This document shows, piece by piece, positions 34,130 to 47,158 of a stretch of DNA of 64,000 nucleotides. Within the stretch, counting starts at the first letter, position 1; each line of letters starts with the position of its first letter. This DNA comes from Acanthococcus lagerstroemiae (Eukaryota; Arthropoda; Insecta; Hemiptera; Eriococcidae). The stretch covers positions 24,012,499-24,076,498 of the forward strand of contig CM063107.1 of NCBI GenBank assembly GCA_031841125.1. The letters run 5' to 3'. The position numbers were made by a program, and so were the translations under genes. Below the pieces are notes generated by a model that had not been told where the DNA came from, did not search any database, and saw only the letters and a program-made list of their open reading frames with translations.

Positions 34130-34612
34130 TTATTTTACTTTCGGTTCCTTCACTTGTCTCTCCTTTTTTATTCTTCCGTTTTCATCTCTTAAAACAGGGC
34201 CACCCAGATCCATCTTAAGTAGGTCATCGTTCATTATCAATTCAACACACCACACAGTAATACTTTTTTTCATGACGGTACAAAATTCAACATAAATCCT
34301 TCCCAGCGAATAACCAGTGGGTATAATATTTTTCATGTACAATTCTAATCGATTTTCATAACGTACATCAACTAATGGAATGCTACCTAGACACGGATTA
34401 TAATGAGAAGTACGTTTTTGCGATGCATCATAAATAAATTTCAATACCCATAGGGAATTATCTTTCCAGTGAGTAACGTTCAGACCAACAAACTGTCCAT
34501 CCTGAAATTCGAACATTTCCAATAATTTTATACATTCTGTTAAATTAGACACAGCTGGGACTGGTAGTATCGGTATTCTGATCCGTTTCGGCTGTTCCTT
34601 CCTCCTGCTCAT
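34130..34612 (-). CDS. Intact 161-codon ORF of unknown function (unit 6)
   Basis: This is the only array copy open from MSRRKEQPKR to the lysine-rich end (RQVKEPKVK), 160 residues. VTHWKDN replaces the VTH-stop-KHN of all other copies. I do not recognise the family. The protein has no signal peptide or membrane segment, mixes hydrophobic and charged stretches, and is basic at both ends. The stop is followed at once by AATAAA (TAAAATAAAC), a plausible polyadenylation signal, so the 3' end is compact. The ATG is preceded by ATTCTGAAAAT. It may be a host gene or exon caught in the unit, or part of an older element. Which copy is ancestral is unknown; unit 6 could be the surviving original or a reverted copy. 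Confidence 0.5.
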   Translation of the reverse strand: MSRRKEQPKRIRIPILPVPAVSNLTECIKLLEMFEFQDGQFVGLNVTHWKDNSLWVLKFIYDASQKRTSHYNPCLGSIPLVDVRYENRLELYMKNIIPTGYSLGRIYVEFCTVMKKSITVWCVELIMNDDLLKMDLGGPVLRDENGRIKKERQVKEPKVK

Positions 34613-35276
34613 ATTTTCAGAATTGCACGGATTCTATTCACAAAACCACGCATTAAATTATTAATATTTCTGTAAAATTTTCATACTGTCCGTTAAAACT
34701 TCGCAAGGATGCTTACCAACTCGACAAATAAATGCAGTCCGTCACCTACAATTTTACAGAATCGAAACCATAACCAACAGCCAAAATAATTATACTGATA
34801 AGACCCATTCAAAATAATACATAATCACAACATTTACGAGCGCCGAAGAATGCCTCACAGTACACTGTTTATGCACTCCTCTGGTGTTATTTTTTACAAA
34901 AAATTAATTTACGTAGGCAGATCCTCTTAATAATTACAGTATTTTCATTTTTTACATGTTTTAGGCTGAACCAACCATAGGCGGCAACTTTGTGGGTGCT
35001 CTGGGGCTCGAGCACCACTTGGGATTTTTTGAGCACCCCTTGGGGAATTCCTCAAAAATAAAAAATTCATTACATTAAGATCTTCTTTGGCAAATTCCCC
35101 CCCCCCCTCACACTAAATTCACGTTATAAAATTTTGTTCAAGCACCCCTTGGGAAAATTGTAAGTTGCCGCCGTTGGAACCAACAGAGAAGGAAGCCACC
35201 TTTGTATTCTTTCGTTATTCAATCAGCTGCTTTACACCGACCAATGCTGTAGAGAAGAACGCACGTCTCGTAGTAT

Positions 35277-36361
35277 TTACTCACACACTCTACTTCTAGG
35301 ATTAGCTATTTTTAGAAAAGCTGGTTGCCAAGTTTCGGTGCCTGTTGGCATGTTATTTCGATTCAATTTGATAGAATACACTGGTGCCTGAACCTCTTGC
35401 TGGTACCCTAGGGCCACCAATCGTGCTCTGTGTGAACCGTCAGTCTTGATTTTATAGACCCATTTCGAGCCAATGACCTTGCCCTTTGGAGGACGATCCA
35501 CGACTTCCCACACATCATTTTTCCGCATAGACTTCATCTCGACTTCTCTAGCTGCATTCCATTCTGGACAGTTTTCTTGATAATTATCAGTAACACAAAA
35601 CGCGTACAGTCATTATACTCCGGTATAATGATGTTTTCAATGGAATCAGGATCGACAACATACTCTTCCAAAGTTTGGGAGTTATCCCCGCTGTAGAACT
35701 TATTCTTGTCAAAATCTATGTCACAAGCGTCAACGATTTTTTGATCCTCTGGGAACCAAACTCGATAACCGACATTTGTATATCCGACCAAAAATCCCAT
35801 GCGAGATTTATCGTCTAATTTTTTTTGCCGTTCATTAGGAATGTGAACATAAGCCGCACACCCGAATATCCGCAAATTTTTAACGTTTGGCTTCACAGAT
35901 TTCCACATTTCCACTGGTGTTTCACCCTCAAGCGTCACAGTTGACGTTCGATTAGATAAATACGCGGCAGTCTTGACAGCTTCCGGCCACAGGTACTTGG
36001 GCAATCTGGAGTCTAGTAACAAAGCATGTGCCTTATCAAGAATAGTGCGATTTTTCCGTTCCACTTTTCCATTCAACCCAGGGATGTAGGGTACTGAATA
36101 ATCGATATCAATACCTTTTTCGGCACAAAAATTTTGAAACGCCTTAGAGGTGAATTCTCCTCCATTATCACAACGGATACGCGCGATTTTAGTTCCAAAT
36201 TTAGAATTAACAAGGGCTTCAAATTTACGAACATAATTTAAGGTGTCGTCTTTAGTTTCTAATGGAAAAACCATAGTAAACTTAGTATAATCGTCAACTA
36301 TAACTAACGCAAACTTTTCATCAGGGAGACCTACCGGATCTATTGAACCTAATAGATCCAT
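35277..36361 (-). pseudogene. Unit 7 Copia integrase core plus RT stub
   Basis: The frame is open for 275 codons and is the most distinct copy: MDLLGS, SVPYIPGLNG and EGETPVEM. IPGLNG is nearer the usual Copia motif (P-x-x-NG) than the IHELNG of the other nine, so this may keep the older state. The stub has SIKLNRN. Confidence 0.9.
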
Positions 36362-37370
36362 ATGTTATATTTTTCCGATTTCACATGAGGATAATAACAC
36401 AACTAGAACGATAAAATTTTTTTGACAAAAATAATCTAGAAAACGAAACGTACAAAATCGATATATCAAATTTCTGTTAAATCGATATTATAACAAAAGG
36501 TACGTGGACAGGGGATAAACTAGAAGAAATTTTACTGCAATCATTGACTAGCTGATAAGTTGAAGTCAGTAAAATATGAGTTTTTCGCTAACTTCCTACA
36601 CTGGTATTGATAAAAGGAAACCAAATCTGAAATGTTGGAGCTTTGAGACAAAGTATCAACGTTTATTAATTTTTTATAAATTAATAAAAATAAAGATAAT
36701 TTTATCACTATTTAATTTACAATTTAATTTAAATACACATATATATAAATACATATAGATATATATAAAAATACATAAATTCATACATATATAAATACAT
36801 AAATTCATACATAATATATAAATTCATACATATATAAATACATATAAATACATACATATATAAATACATAAATTCATACATATATAAATACATAGTTTTA
36901 ATTCGCGTCATTGTGGTGCCCGAAATGGTCATTAACTGAACTTGAGGTGCCCAGTCATGACGTTGAGGTGCCTGTTTCGGGCACCACAAGGTTTTTACGT
37001 TATTTCAAGCTGAAGTACGAGGTAGGGCATGCCGTCATACCGTTCTTGTTATAGGAATATCGAGAAATCAAGAATCAGCTGACTACGTTCAGTCAAGATT
37101 TTATTTTAAATTACAAACCACAGGTGAGAAGTTGGGAAGTATTTCACTGTGCTCAGGGAGCTGTCAGATCCCTCTATGAAATATCATAAATAAATTCTGC
37201 GGAATACAATCTCATTCTTATCACTTGAAGTTAAGGTTGTTGCAAACTGGGGTACTGTTACAAACTGGCGCAACCACCCTATGTGAACTTAGGCTACACT
37301 AAACTAAAGTCTAGAAAAATGAAACCTCATCGAACTCGAAGTGAAAATGAGTGAGATAATAATTGTAGGT

Positions 37371-37853
37371 TTATTTTACTTTCGGTTCCTTCACTTGTCT
37401 CTCCTTTTTTATTCTTCCGTCTTCATCTCTTAAAACAGGGCCACCCAGATCCATCTTAAGTAGGTCATCGTTCATTATCAATTCAACACACCACACAGTA
37501 ATACTTTTTTTCATGACGGTACAAAATTCAACATAAATCCTTCCCAGCGAATAACCAGTGGGTATAATATTTTTCATGTACAATTCTAATCGATTTTCAT
37601 AACGTACATCAACTAATGGAATGCTACCTAGACACGGATTATAATGAGAAGTACGTGTTTGCGATGCATCATAAATAAATTTCAATACCCATAGGGAATT
37701 ATGTTTCTAGTGAGTAACGTTCAGACCAACAAACTGTCCATCCTGAAATTCGAACATTTCCAATACTTTTATACATTCTGTTAAATTAGACACAGCTGGG
37801 ACTGGTAGTATCGGTATTCTGTTCCGTTTCGGCTGTTCCTTCCTCCTGCTCAT
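37371..37853 (-). pseudogene. Unit 7 copy of the 161-codon ORF, broken by TAG
   Basis: It has the shared TAG, plus K to T in SQTRTSHY. Confidence 0.8.
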
Positions 37854-38516
37854 ATTTTCAGAATTGCACGGATTCTATTCACAAAACCACGCATTAAATT
37901 ATTAATATTACTGTAAAATTTTCATACTGTCCGTTAAAACTTCGCAAGGATGCTTACCAACTCGACAAATAAATGCAGTCCGTCACCTACAATTTTACAG
38001 AATCGAAACCATAACCAACAGCCAAAATAATTATACTGATAAGACCCATTCAAAATAATACATAATCACAACATTTACGAGCGCCGAAGAATACCTCACA
38101 GTACACTGTTTATGCACTCCTCCGGTGTTATTTTTTACAAAAAATTAATTTACGTAGGCAGATCCTCTTAATAATTACAGTATTTTCATTTTTTACATGT
38201 TTTAGGCTGAACCAACCATAGGCGGCAACTTTGTGGGTGCTCTGGGGCTCGAGCACCACTTGGGATTTTTTGAGCACCCCTTGGGGAATTCCTCAAAAAT
38301 AAAAAATTCATTACATTAAGATCTTCTTTGGCAAATTCCCCCCCCCCTCACACTAAAATCACGTTATAAAATTTTGTTCAAGCACCCCTTGGGAAAATTG
38401 TAAGTTGCCGCCGTTGGAACCAACCGAGAAGGAAGCCACCTTTGTATTCTTTCGTTATTCAATCAGCTGCTTTACACCGACCAACGCTGTAGAGAAGAAC
38501 GCACGTCTCGTAGTAT

Positions 38517-39601
38517 TTACTCACACACTCTACTTCTAGGATTAGCTATTTTTAGAAAAGCTGGTTGCCAAGTTTCGGTGCCTGTTGGCATGTTATTTCG
38601 ATTCAATTCGATAGAATACACTGGTGCCTGAACCTCTTGCTGGTACCCTAGGGCCACCAATCGTGCTCTGTGTGAACCGTCAGTCTTGATTTTATAGACC
38701 CATTTCGAGCCAATGACCTTGCCCTTTGGAGGACGATCCACGACTTCCCACACATCATTTTTCCGCCTAGACTTCATCTCAACTTCTCTAGCTGCATTCC
38801 ATTCTGGACAGTTTTCTTGATAATTATCAGTAACACAAAACGCGTACAGTCATTATACTCCGGTATAATGATGTTTTCAATGGAATCAGGATCGACAACA
38901 TACTCTTCCAAAGTTTGGGAGTTATCCCCGCTGTAGAACTTATTCTTGTCAAAATCTATGTCACAAGCGTCAACGATTTTTTGATCCTCTGGGAACCAAA
39001 CTCGATAACCGACGTTTGTATATCCGACCAAAAATCCCATGCGAGATTTATCGTCTAATTTTTTTTGCCGTTCATTAGGAATGTGAACATAAGCCGCACA
39101 CCCGAATATCCGCAAATTTTTAACGTTTGGCTTCACAGATTTCCACATTTCCACTGGTGTTTTACCCTCAAGCGTCACAGTTGACGTTCGATTAGATAAA
39201 TACGCGGCAGTCTTGACAGCTTCCGGCCACAGGTACTTGGGCAATCTGGAGTCTAGTAACAAAGCATGTGCCTTATCAAGAATAGTGCGATTTTTCCGTT
39301 CCACTTTTCCATTCAACTCATGGATGTAGGGTACTGAATAATCGATATCAATACCTTTTTCTGCACAAAAATTTTGAAACGCCTTAGAGGTGAATTCTCC
39401 TCCATTATCACAACGGATACGCGCGATTTTAGTTCCAAATTTAGAATTAACAAGGGCTTCAAATTTACAAACATAATTTAAGGTGTCGTCTTTAGTTTCT
39501 AATGGAAAAACCATAGTAAACTTAGTATAATCGTCAACTATAACTAACGCAAACTTTTCATCAGGGAGACCTACCGGATCTATTGAACCAAATAGATCCA
39601 T
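38517..39601 (-). pseudogene. Unit 8 Copia integrase core plus RT stub
   Basis: The frame is open for 275 codons; copy-specific changes are NYVCKF and LEKLR at the end. The stub has GSKW. Confidence 0.9.
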
Positions 39602-39978
39602 ATGTTATATTTTTCCGATTTCACATGAGGATAATAACACAACTAGAACGATAAAATTTTTTTGACAAAAATAATCTAGAAAACGAAACGTACAAAATCG
39701 ATATATCAAATTTCTGTTAAATCGATATTATAACAAAAGGTACGTGGACAGGGGATAAACTAGAAGAAATTTTACTGCAATCATTGACTAGCTGATAAGT
39801 TGAAGTCAGTAAAATATGAGTTTTTCGCTAACTTCCTACACTGGTATTGATAAAAGGAAACCAAATCTGAAATGTTGGAGCTTTGAGACAAAGTATCAAC
39901 GTTTATTAATTTTTTATAAATTAATAAAAATAAAGATAATTTTATCACTATTAAATTTACAATTTAATTTAAATACAC

Positions 39979-40048
<70 letters not shown>

Positions 40049-41862
40049 ATACATACATATATAAATACATAAATTCATACATAATATATAAATTCATACA
40101 TATATAAATACATATAAATACATACATATATAAATACATAAATTCATACATATATAAATACATAGTTTTAATTCGCGTCATTGTGGTGTCCGAAATGGTC
40201 ATTAACTGAACTTGAGGTGCCCAGTCATGATGTTGAGGTGCCTGTTTCGGGCACCACAAGGTTTTTACGTTATTTCAAGCTGAAGTACGAGGTAGGGCAT
40301 GCCGTCATACCGTTCTTGTTATAGGAATATCGAGAAATCAAGAATCAGCTGACTACGTTCAGTCAAGATTTTATTTTAAATTACAAACCACAGGTGAGAA
40401 GTTGGGAAGTATTTCACTGTGCTCAGGGAGCTGTCAGATCCCTCTATGAAATATCATAAATAAATTCTGCGGAATACAATCTCATTCTTATCACTTGAAG
40501 TTAAGGTTGTTGCAAACTGGGGTACTGTTACAAACTGGCGCAACCACCCTATGTGAACTTAGGCTACACTAAACTAAAGTCTAGAAAAATGAAACCTCAT
40601 CGAACTCGAAGTGAAAATGAGTGAGATAATAATTGTAGGTTTATTTTACTTTCGGTTCTTTCAGTTGTCTCTCCTTTTTTATTCTTCCGTCTTCATCTCT
40701 TAAAACAGGGCCACCCAGATCCATCTTAAGTAGGTCATCGTTCATTATCAATCCAACACACCACACAGTAATACCTTTTTTCATGAAGGTACAAAATTCA
40801 ACATAAATCCTTCCCAGCGAATAACCAGTGGGTATAATATTTTTCATGTACAATTCTAATCGATTTTCATAACGTACATCAACTAATGGAATCCCGATTG
40901 ACGAAAAAAGACACAAAAACGCCTCAGACACAAAATCGGCACAAGTGGGAAAAATGTCCGAAATGTAGCTTCATTTTCCACCAATCAGATCACTGGACTC
41001 AAAATAGACAGGAAGGCACAATGAAGCTAAAGTGTAACCATTTTGTGTCCTTCTGAGGTGATAATGTAACCGACGGGATTGGATACGTTCTGGACACATT
41101 GCGGACAGGAGATACTACTTTGTGACTGTTTTGAAGCACTTTTGTGTCTGATTTGTGACCGAAACTTTATTGGGTCACTTTTGTAACCTCTTGAGGCAGT
41201 ATTGTGTCCATTCTGTGAATATTTTGAGGCATTATTGTGTCACTTTTGTAACCTTTTTGATGCAATATTGGGTCGATTCTGTGACTATTCCAAGGCACGG
41301 GTCGATTTTGTAGCTGATGTGAGGCATTACTGTGTCGTGAATGTTGGTGTAACACATGTAAGTATACGACTTGATAATAAAATCATACAAATAAAATGCA
41401 TGAAACTTTGTTGTATAAAATTTAACAAACACAAAGAAAATTGAGAAACAAAAAATAAAACATCACATTCTTTTCAACATACAAAGAGGAATCCAAGGGA
41501 AGAACTACGAGCGTCAAAAAATTGAATTAAGTACAAGTTTCATTTACCCAACCTTCTGAATTATACGACGTATCATAATTTATTTAGCTCATCAAAGGAT
41601 GAAAGTGCAAGTTCATTTTCAAGTTCATTTTTTCTCTTGTTCACATGATTATTAAGTTCGTAATACTCGTAAGTAAACTTATTCGAAATTATAAAACAGT
41701 TTGAGGTTTAATAGGCTTTTTTCCAACACATTTCCATTATCTAAAATCTTCATTTACCCAACGTCCAACCGGTTGTTCATGTCAAATACGCGAGATTCTG
41801 CTGTATTCATAAAGAAAAATAACCGCAGTAATAAAAAGCTCTGAAATAGCGGCCAGAAAAAT

Positions 41863-42063
41863 TTTGATTAGGTAATTTTCATTTCCGCTTTGACTTTTCA
41901 TCAAGTTTCCAGGTCTTGACTCTGGGCTTAAAAATGAAAATCCTTCAGATTTGACCTATAAAAAATTTTGATTAATTTTCATTTCCGCTCTGACTTTTCA
42001 TCAAGTTTCCAGGTCTTACCTAACTCTGGGCTTGAAAATGAAAATCCTTCAGATTTGACCTAT
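41863..42063. repeat. Tandem duplication, two copies of about 100 bp
   Basis: Both copies hold AATTTTCATTTCCGCT, CATCAAGTTTCCAGGTCTT and TCCTTCAGATTTGACCTAT, with a few base changes and a 4-bp length change (TTGACTC versus TTACCTAACTC). Confidence 0.9.
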
Positions 42064-42247
42064 TTCCCTCTGAACACACTTTTTTTCTACATGTCAGTTA
42101 AATAACTCCATTTACAATTTACACTGAAAGACTAAATTTACTTTGAAACGAGAGGCGTCACTAAAAACGCCAGCCGAAATATAAAGAAAAAAATAAATGA
42201 GTTGAAATTTTAAATATTTTAGTTTTGCTTTCCCGCAACTTCCAAAC

Positions 42248-42406
42248 CTGAAAGCATAAGCCGTTTTTTTCTTATCCCTGTGACAGCCGCGTTCAACAAT
42301 TTTATGGTGTAACTTTCTGTTTTGTGTATAGAAGTATATGCATGGATTTACTCCTAAGGAACTATATCTGGCAGTCATACAATATTCATGTTCTTCCCAT
42401 GGCATC
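42248..42406 (-). CDS. Candidate exon Y of an unidentified gene inside the 8.1-kb transposon
   Basis: The frame carries MPWEEHEYCMTARY, SLGVNPCIYFYTQNRK and VERGCHRDKKKTAYAF, which read like real protein rather than random AT-rich sequence. AG precedes it (GTAAG) and GTTTGG follows; both borders are phase 2. With exon X (44405-44184, donor GTGTGT) the phases match and the split codon gives Trp. I do not recognise the protein. Splice sites are weak. Confidence 0.45.
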
Positions 42407-43139
42407 CTTACAATTGGCAGGAATCACACACGATGAAACACTAGTAAAACACTAGAAAATAGAAAAATCCGGCAATATGTTCAATTAAAATTTTCAGAGG
42501 AACGATGTTGCAATTAAAGACTTTAAAGATGGTTTATACCGAAACGTCGTCGTTGTCCTAACCTTACTTTAACATCTTGTCGGTTTGTGCTATTTTCTAG
42601 TGTTTTACTAGTGTTTTATTCTAAACCAATCGTCATAAAACAGGAACTCTTTAAAAAAAAATAAAAGAAAAATACAACAGAGACTTATAAAAAATGGTTT
42701 GAAGTAATGCATAAAGAAAGTGAGAAAAGGAAGACAAATGAAGGAACAGAAACCAAAATAGACTAGAATTAAAATGTTAAGATCGGCCAGATAAACTGAA
42801 TGCAAGGAATCATAGTGAAATAAAAGTACAGGCCATAGAGTAGGAGATTGAGAGACCTTCAGTTTTGTTGTAGTATGCAGACAGGAGATTCAGGGATAAT
42901 TCCTATCAATCTACATATATTAGGGGCAAGAACTCTTAATCTATAGGACCAGAGCAGAATGAAATGGTTAAATAAGCGGTTCAAACGGAGACGCCTAGTA
43001 ATGAACAGATGGTAAGTTTCAACTTCATACCGAAATTTCAGGCCTCTTATCAAAAATTAAAAAACGAACGAAGGATAGTTCACTGGGAGGATGAACCGAA
43101 CACGATATTATAAAGGCGGTTCACGTCGTCTTTGTGATC

Positions 43140-43244
43140 AGCTGGCGCGTCTTCTGCCATAGCTGGCGCGTCTTCTGCCGTAGCTGGCGCGTCTTTTGTT
43201 GTAACTGGCACGTCTTCTGTCACAGCTGGCGCGTCTTTATGCTC
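43140..43244. repeat. 21-bp minisatellite, 5 copies, with heptapeptide period
   Basis: The unit AGCTGGCGCGTCTTCTGCCAT repeats five times with changes. On the minus strand one frame gives acidic (E/K)DAPAxx repeats and is open from after a TAA to a stop past VNRLYNIVFG. Another frame gives SYGRRRA repeats. An AG precedes the repeat, so it could be a small exon, but phase does not fit exons X and Y. Confidence 0.85.
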
Positions 43245-44183
43245 AGGGCATTATTTGTAGATTGTTCTACAGGGAAAAAATGCACAAAGTGAAGATTAAT
43301 TTCAAGAAGAAATAATACAAGAGTGCATACCTATGTTAATCTTGCCCTATAAAAAATGTTACAGGGGCAGTAGGTAAGGCTAGTACATAGTATACCATGG
43401 AATAGTTCGAAGTAATTCAAAGTTGATAAAAGATTAGAATATCTGAATCCAATGTTTCCCAATAAAGACTTGAACAGTAATAACAAATCCGCAGGGAACT
43501 TTTTGCTTAAAATATGGGTAGACTTTTACTTACAAAGAGAATGTAACCCTGCACTGATGTATTAAGTTGTTTACTTACACATGATATTATCAGATGAGGG
43601 TCAATAATTCTAAGAATCGACAAAATTTGGAAAGTTTTTGAATAGGTAATGTATACAGTAGTAATTTCCTAGAAATTTGAGAGTCACACATTATTGTTTT
43701 GTTTCCATATTTTTTATAAAAATGAATAAACTTGAGGGATCCTGCATAAAAAATAAAATAACATTTTTTGACATTAGTAAATAACGACCACCCTAAGGAG
43801 GAGAGAGAAGAGCAAGGGGAAGAAGGAGATGCTTAGGAGTAAGAGGAAAGCAAGACATTTGAAGAAGAATAGAGACTAAGGGAGGCGGAAAAGACTGAAA
43901 GGGATGGAATTTAGAGCAGGTGAGGGAAACGGATTAGTGTGATGCGGAAATGGAAGCTAATGATGTTTCCACTCCTCTTTTGTTTCTTCTTCTTCTTTCT
44001 GAAGGAAACAGTGGACAGGGGAGGGAACAAGATGCAGATTGGCTGTGGGAGGGTTAGAAGATTCCCTGGATCTTTCGCAAAGATATATGTTCAACTCTTT
44101 GTCAGAAAATTCACTGATTCTAAAACAGTCTAACACTTCACTTCCATTGCTGATGATTTTCAGTTATTGCTCAGACGACACAC

Positions 44184-44405
44184 CATTTCGTTTCTGCCTC
44201 AAAAGGTGTATTAATTAATTTTGTTCTATAATGATCTCGTACTTCTTTTGTCATAGGATGTTCCCATTCTAATCCATCTTTACACCAGAGTAGGTACATT
44301 CTTTCCCTCATGATCATTCGGTTCTCTTTTAGAAGATCCAGTTGATCATTTCTCGGTCTCATTATCCACAAGTTCTCTTTGAAAAGATTTAGAAGTTCAG
44401 TGTAT
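44184..44405 (-). CDS. Candidate exon X of an unidentified gene inside the 8.1-kb transposon
   Basis: The frame, from AATCTTCAG, reads RYTELLNLFKENLWIMRP, KENRMIMRERMYLLWCKDG and WEHPMTKEVRDHYRTKLI. It is clearly protein-like with a balanced composition. It may end at a GTGTGT donor (44183), or read on to a TGA at 44171. Phase is 2 at both ends in the spliced model. The family is not recognised. Confidence 0.5.
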
Positions 44406-44459
44406 CTGAAGATTTGAAAATTCCTGAATAATTTTGAGTATCACAGTTTTAATTACTGA

Positions 44460-46870
44460 GACTATACATATATCTGCATTCGCACTTGCTCGCCAATTTC
44501 TACCCGGGACTTCAATTCTAGCTTTTGACTTTCAATTCTGATTCAACACAACATAGACCCATACTCCCATTCTCCTTCAGGTTCAATAATGATCCCATCC
44601 CCTCCTTAAGTTTCAACTCCGAACAGATGACTTATTGTACTTCGAATTTTCCACTTTTACTTTAACTTACATTTCAGTTCTAATATGGACTTTACGTTGA
44701 CTTCGGCTCTACCTTTCACTTTCACTGTACGATGGACTCAAATTTGGCTACTGAGACAGCACCGGCTCCAACTACCACTTCTAAGTCCATTTTCAACTCC
44801 AACATTGACGCTAAATTGGACACCTACTCCTGAGCAATTCCAATTTCAATATTTGATTTCTACTGTGACTTCGGTCCGAATTTCACTTCACCTCTATTAG
44901 TGACGCAGCTTTTGACTAATGTCTTTTCATTTCTCCTGTGTCTTCGGTTCTAACTTTAACTTGACTATGACTTAGTATTTTGCTTTTGCCTCTATTCTCA
45001 CTTTGAATTTAATATTGATTCCCACTTCCCTTCAGCGCCGAGGTTTACATTCAGGTTAACTCTGTCTTTGGACTTCAATTTCATGTTCACTATAAGCCCA
45101 CTCTTTGATTTCACTTCAGTTTTGCATCAAATAGTAATTTCTTCTCTAACTTGGATTTGACTTCAACTTTGACCTCGAGACTCTCAGTTCTCTGACTTCT
45201 ACTCGAACTTCTATACTAGGCTCAAAATTCTGTAGGCTAAGATTCGACTTCGAATTTGACTCTACACATGTCGACCTTGACTCGACCGAACCAAACACCT
45301 CTTGACTTTGACTCAATCCTTCATTCTGCTAATTTCGACCATACTTTCAACTTTAATTTCCATTTCCACTCTTACTTCTACTCTGCCATCCTCTTTCTTT
45401 CTACCTTCGACTCACCTTTGACTTGTATTTGTAGTCTGGCTTGCAAACTAAGAAAAACATAGGAACTTTTCAGTCAAACTTCCAGTTATAGGTACTATTA
45501 TACTTCGAATTTCACTTACGCCTCCTCTTCAAGCTCAAAATTCTACTCTGTTCAGACTGGAACTCTGAATTCCATTCTCAGGTTGACTGTGTTAAAGACT
45601 CCAACTATGAGACTTACTTAGACTCTCACTTCGAATTTGGCATACCTACATGTTCAGCTCTGATTTTTATTTCAACTTTCAAATCTGGCTGAAACCGTAG
45701 ATTATTAATTTTAATTTTAATTCGTCTTTACTCTCGTTATACTTATTCTGTAACTCAGCTCAACATTAATACGACTTTGACTCTCAAATTTGATTATAAT
45801 ATTTCTGACAGAACTTGGAATCAGACTTATACTTTCATTTTCATTGAAATTTCTTCTCTACCTTCGCTCTGACTTCCACTACTTCTTTATCAGTGACTTC
45901 CATTCTGAGTACAGCTTTGAATCTGATTCAATTTTGAGTCCGACAACACGCACTGACTTTTCCTCTTTTTTCTAAATCTATCTACAATTGACTCAAACTA
46001 TTAACATAGATTTCTACTTGTAATTTCAATGAATACAGCCTCGGCTCTGACATCGGCCTCAATAACTAGGGGATTTGGATACCAATTTTAACGTGACTCC
46101 AACCCTGAGACCCCTTTTTACTTCGGCTCTCATTTGTACTCTAACTTCCATTTCTATTTCTCCTACGATTCTAACTTTTTTATGATTTTAAACTCCTGAC
46201 TTTCCTCTTCATTTTGCTTTCTACTTCGCTCCAGGATCGCATAACGTGAGGGGGCAAATGAGTGCTTTGCTCTTCCTAGGCAAGAATTTGCCCACTGATG
46301 ATTTTTTTTTTTTTTTTACAATATTAGTACTTTTATGGTAGAAAATGCTTAAGAAAAGAAACAAAAAAACGCTGCCATTTCACTTTGAAGAGTCACTTTG
46401 TCCCTTACTTGCCTCTCCTGGAACAGTGGTCACATAATAGGCCCTTCGATTCGTAACTTTAACTTGGATTACAACTTTGATTCAGACTTCAATTCCAATG
46501 TCAGTTTGAAAATATACTTCAACATTGATTTCAGCTGTGGACTTGTCCTGAACACTCCCAACTTTTATTTCCAGATTATTTGTTAATTTCAACTACAATT
46601 TAGATTCTAACTTTGATTCATTTGACCTTTGCTGCCGTCTCCATTTCAGCTGGGAGTTCGGACTTCAGACCACCTGTAACTTCCACTCCAATTTTAATTT
46701 ACGTCTTATTCATATTTACTTTCTTTTCGTTAGTAGACTTAACTTATTGACCCCAGGTAGTACTGCTATCATTCTTATTTTGACTCGATTGCAACTTTGT
46801 AACTCGAAGTTCTATTTTCACTCAGTTTTTTTATTAGGCTCCAACAACCATACATTGTACTTTCATTCCA
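44460..46870. repeat. 2.4 kb of degenerate simple sequence (CTTCAACTTTGACT-like)
   Basis: The plus strand is a long run of diverged TTTGACTTC, CAACTTTGA and ACTTCNA words, pyrimidine-biased, with no fixed long unit. It resembles an old hexamer-like array that has decayed by point mutation. It is broken by ordinary sequence and a T-tract near 46240-46400. Short frames inside are by-products. Confidence 0.8.
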
Positions 46871-47158
46871 GCTATTTATTATCACTTTAAATATAGTGAT
46901 CTTACACAAGCCCAAAGAGAGTCCAGTTTTAGAGACATTATAGCTATGCTGTCTACTGATATAGGCAAGAGGATATAAAGGAATTTTGGCTTATAGTCGT
47001 AATTCGAGAAAGGATGATTTTTTTAGCTCGTCACCTTCACATTTTGAGCTGGAATATTCAAGAATATGACAAAGCATATACTGCAATAGAAGTAATCACA
47101 GAACGACTTTGGAAGGAGCAAAGTTTGTAGGCCAGCGAGGTAAATGTGGAGTATAAAT

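Larger units (their letters stand above)
31910..35177. repeat. Tandem array unit 6 (3,268 bp), holds the intact ORF
   Basis: The Copia half is like unit 5. The MITE half has CTCACACTAA after the C-run, shared with units 7 and 9 rather than 5. Microsatellite at about 33473-33655. Confidence 0.97.
35178..38417. repeat. Tandem array unit 7 (3,240 bp)
   Basis: It has a short, interrupted microsatellite (about 36738-36895, with ACATATAGATATAT) and the MKSMRKN stub start, both shared with unit 9. Confidence 0.97.

Noticed and set aside
42248..42406. NPCIY in exon Y as the NPxxY motif of a GPCR seventh helix
   Set aside because: The preceding residues (PWEEHEYCMTARY) are charged and polar, so no membrane helix is possible.
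44685..46586. Several 60-70 codon plus-strand frames (for example 44685-44900, 45256-45462)
   Set aside because: They lie in the degenerate CTTCAACTTTGACT-like sequence, whose lack of stop codons in places follows from its composition.
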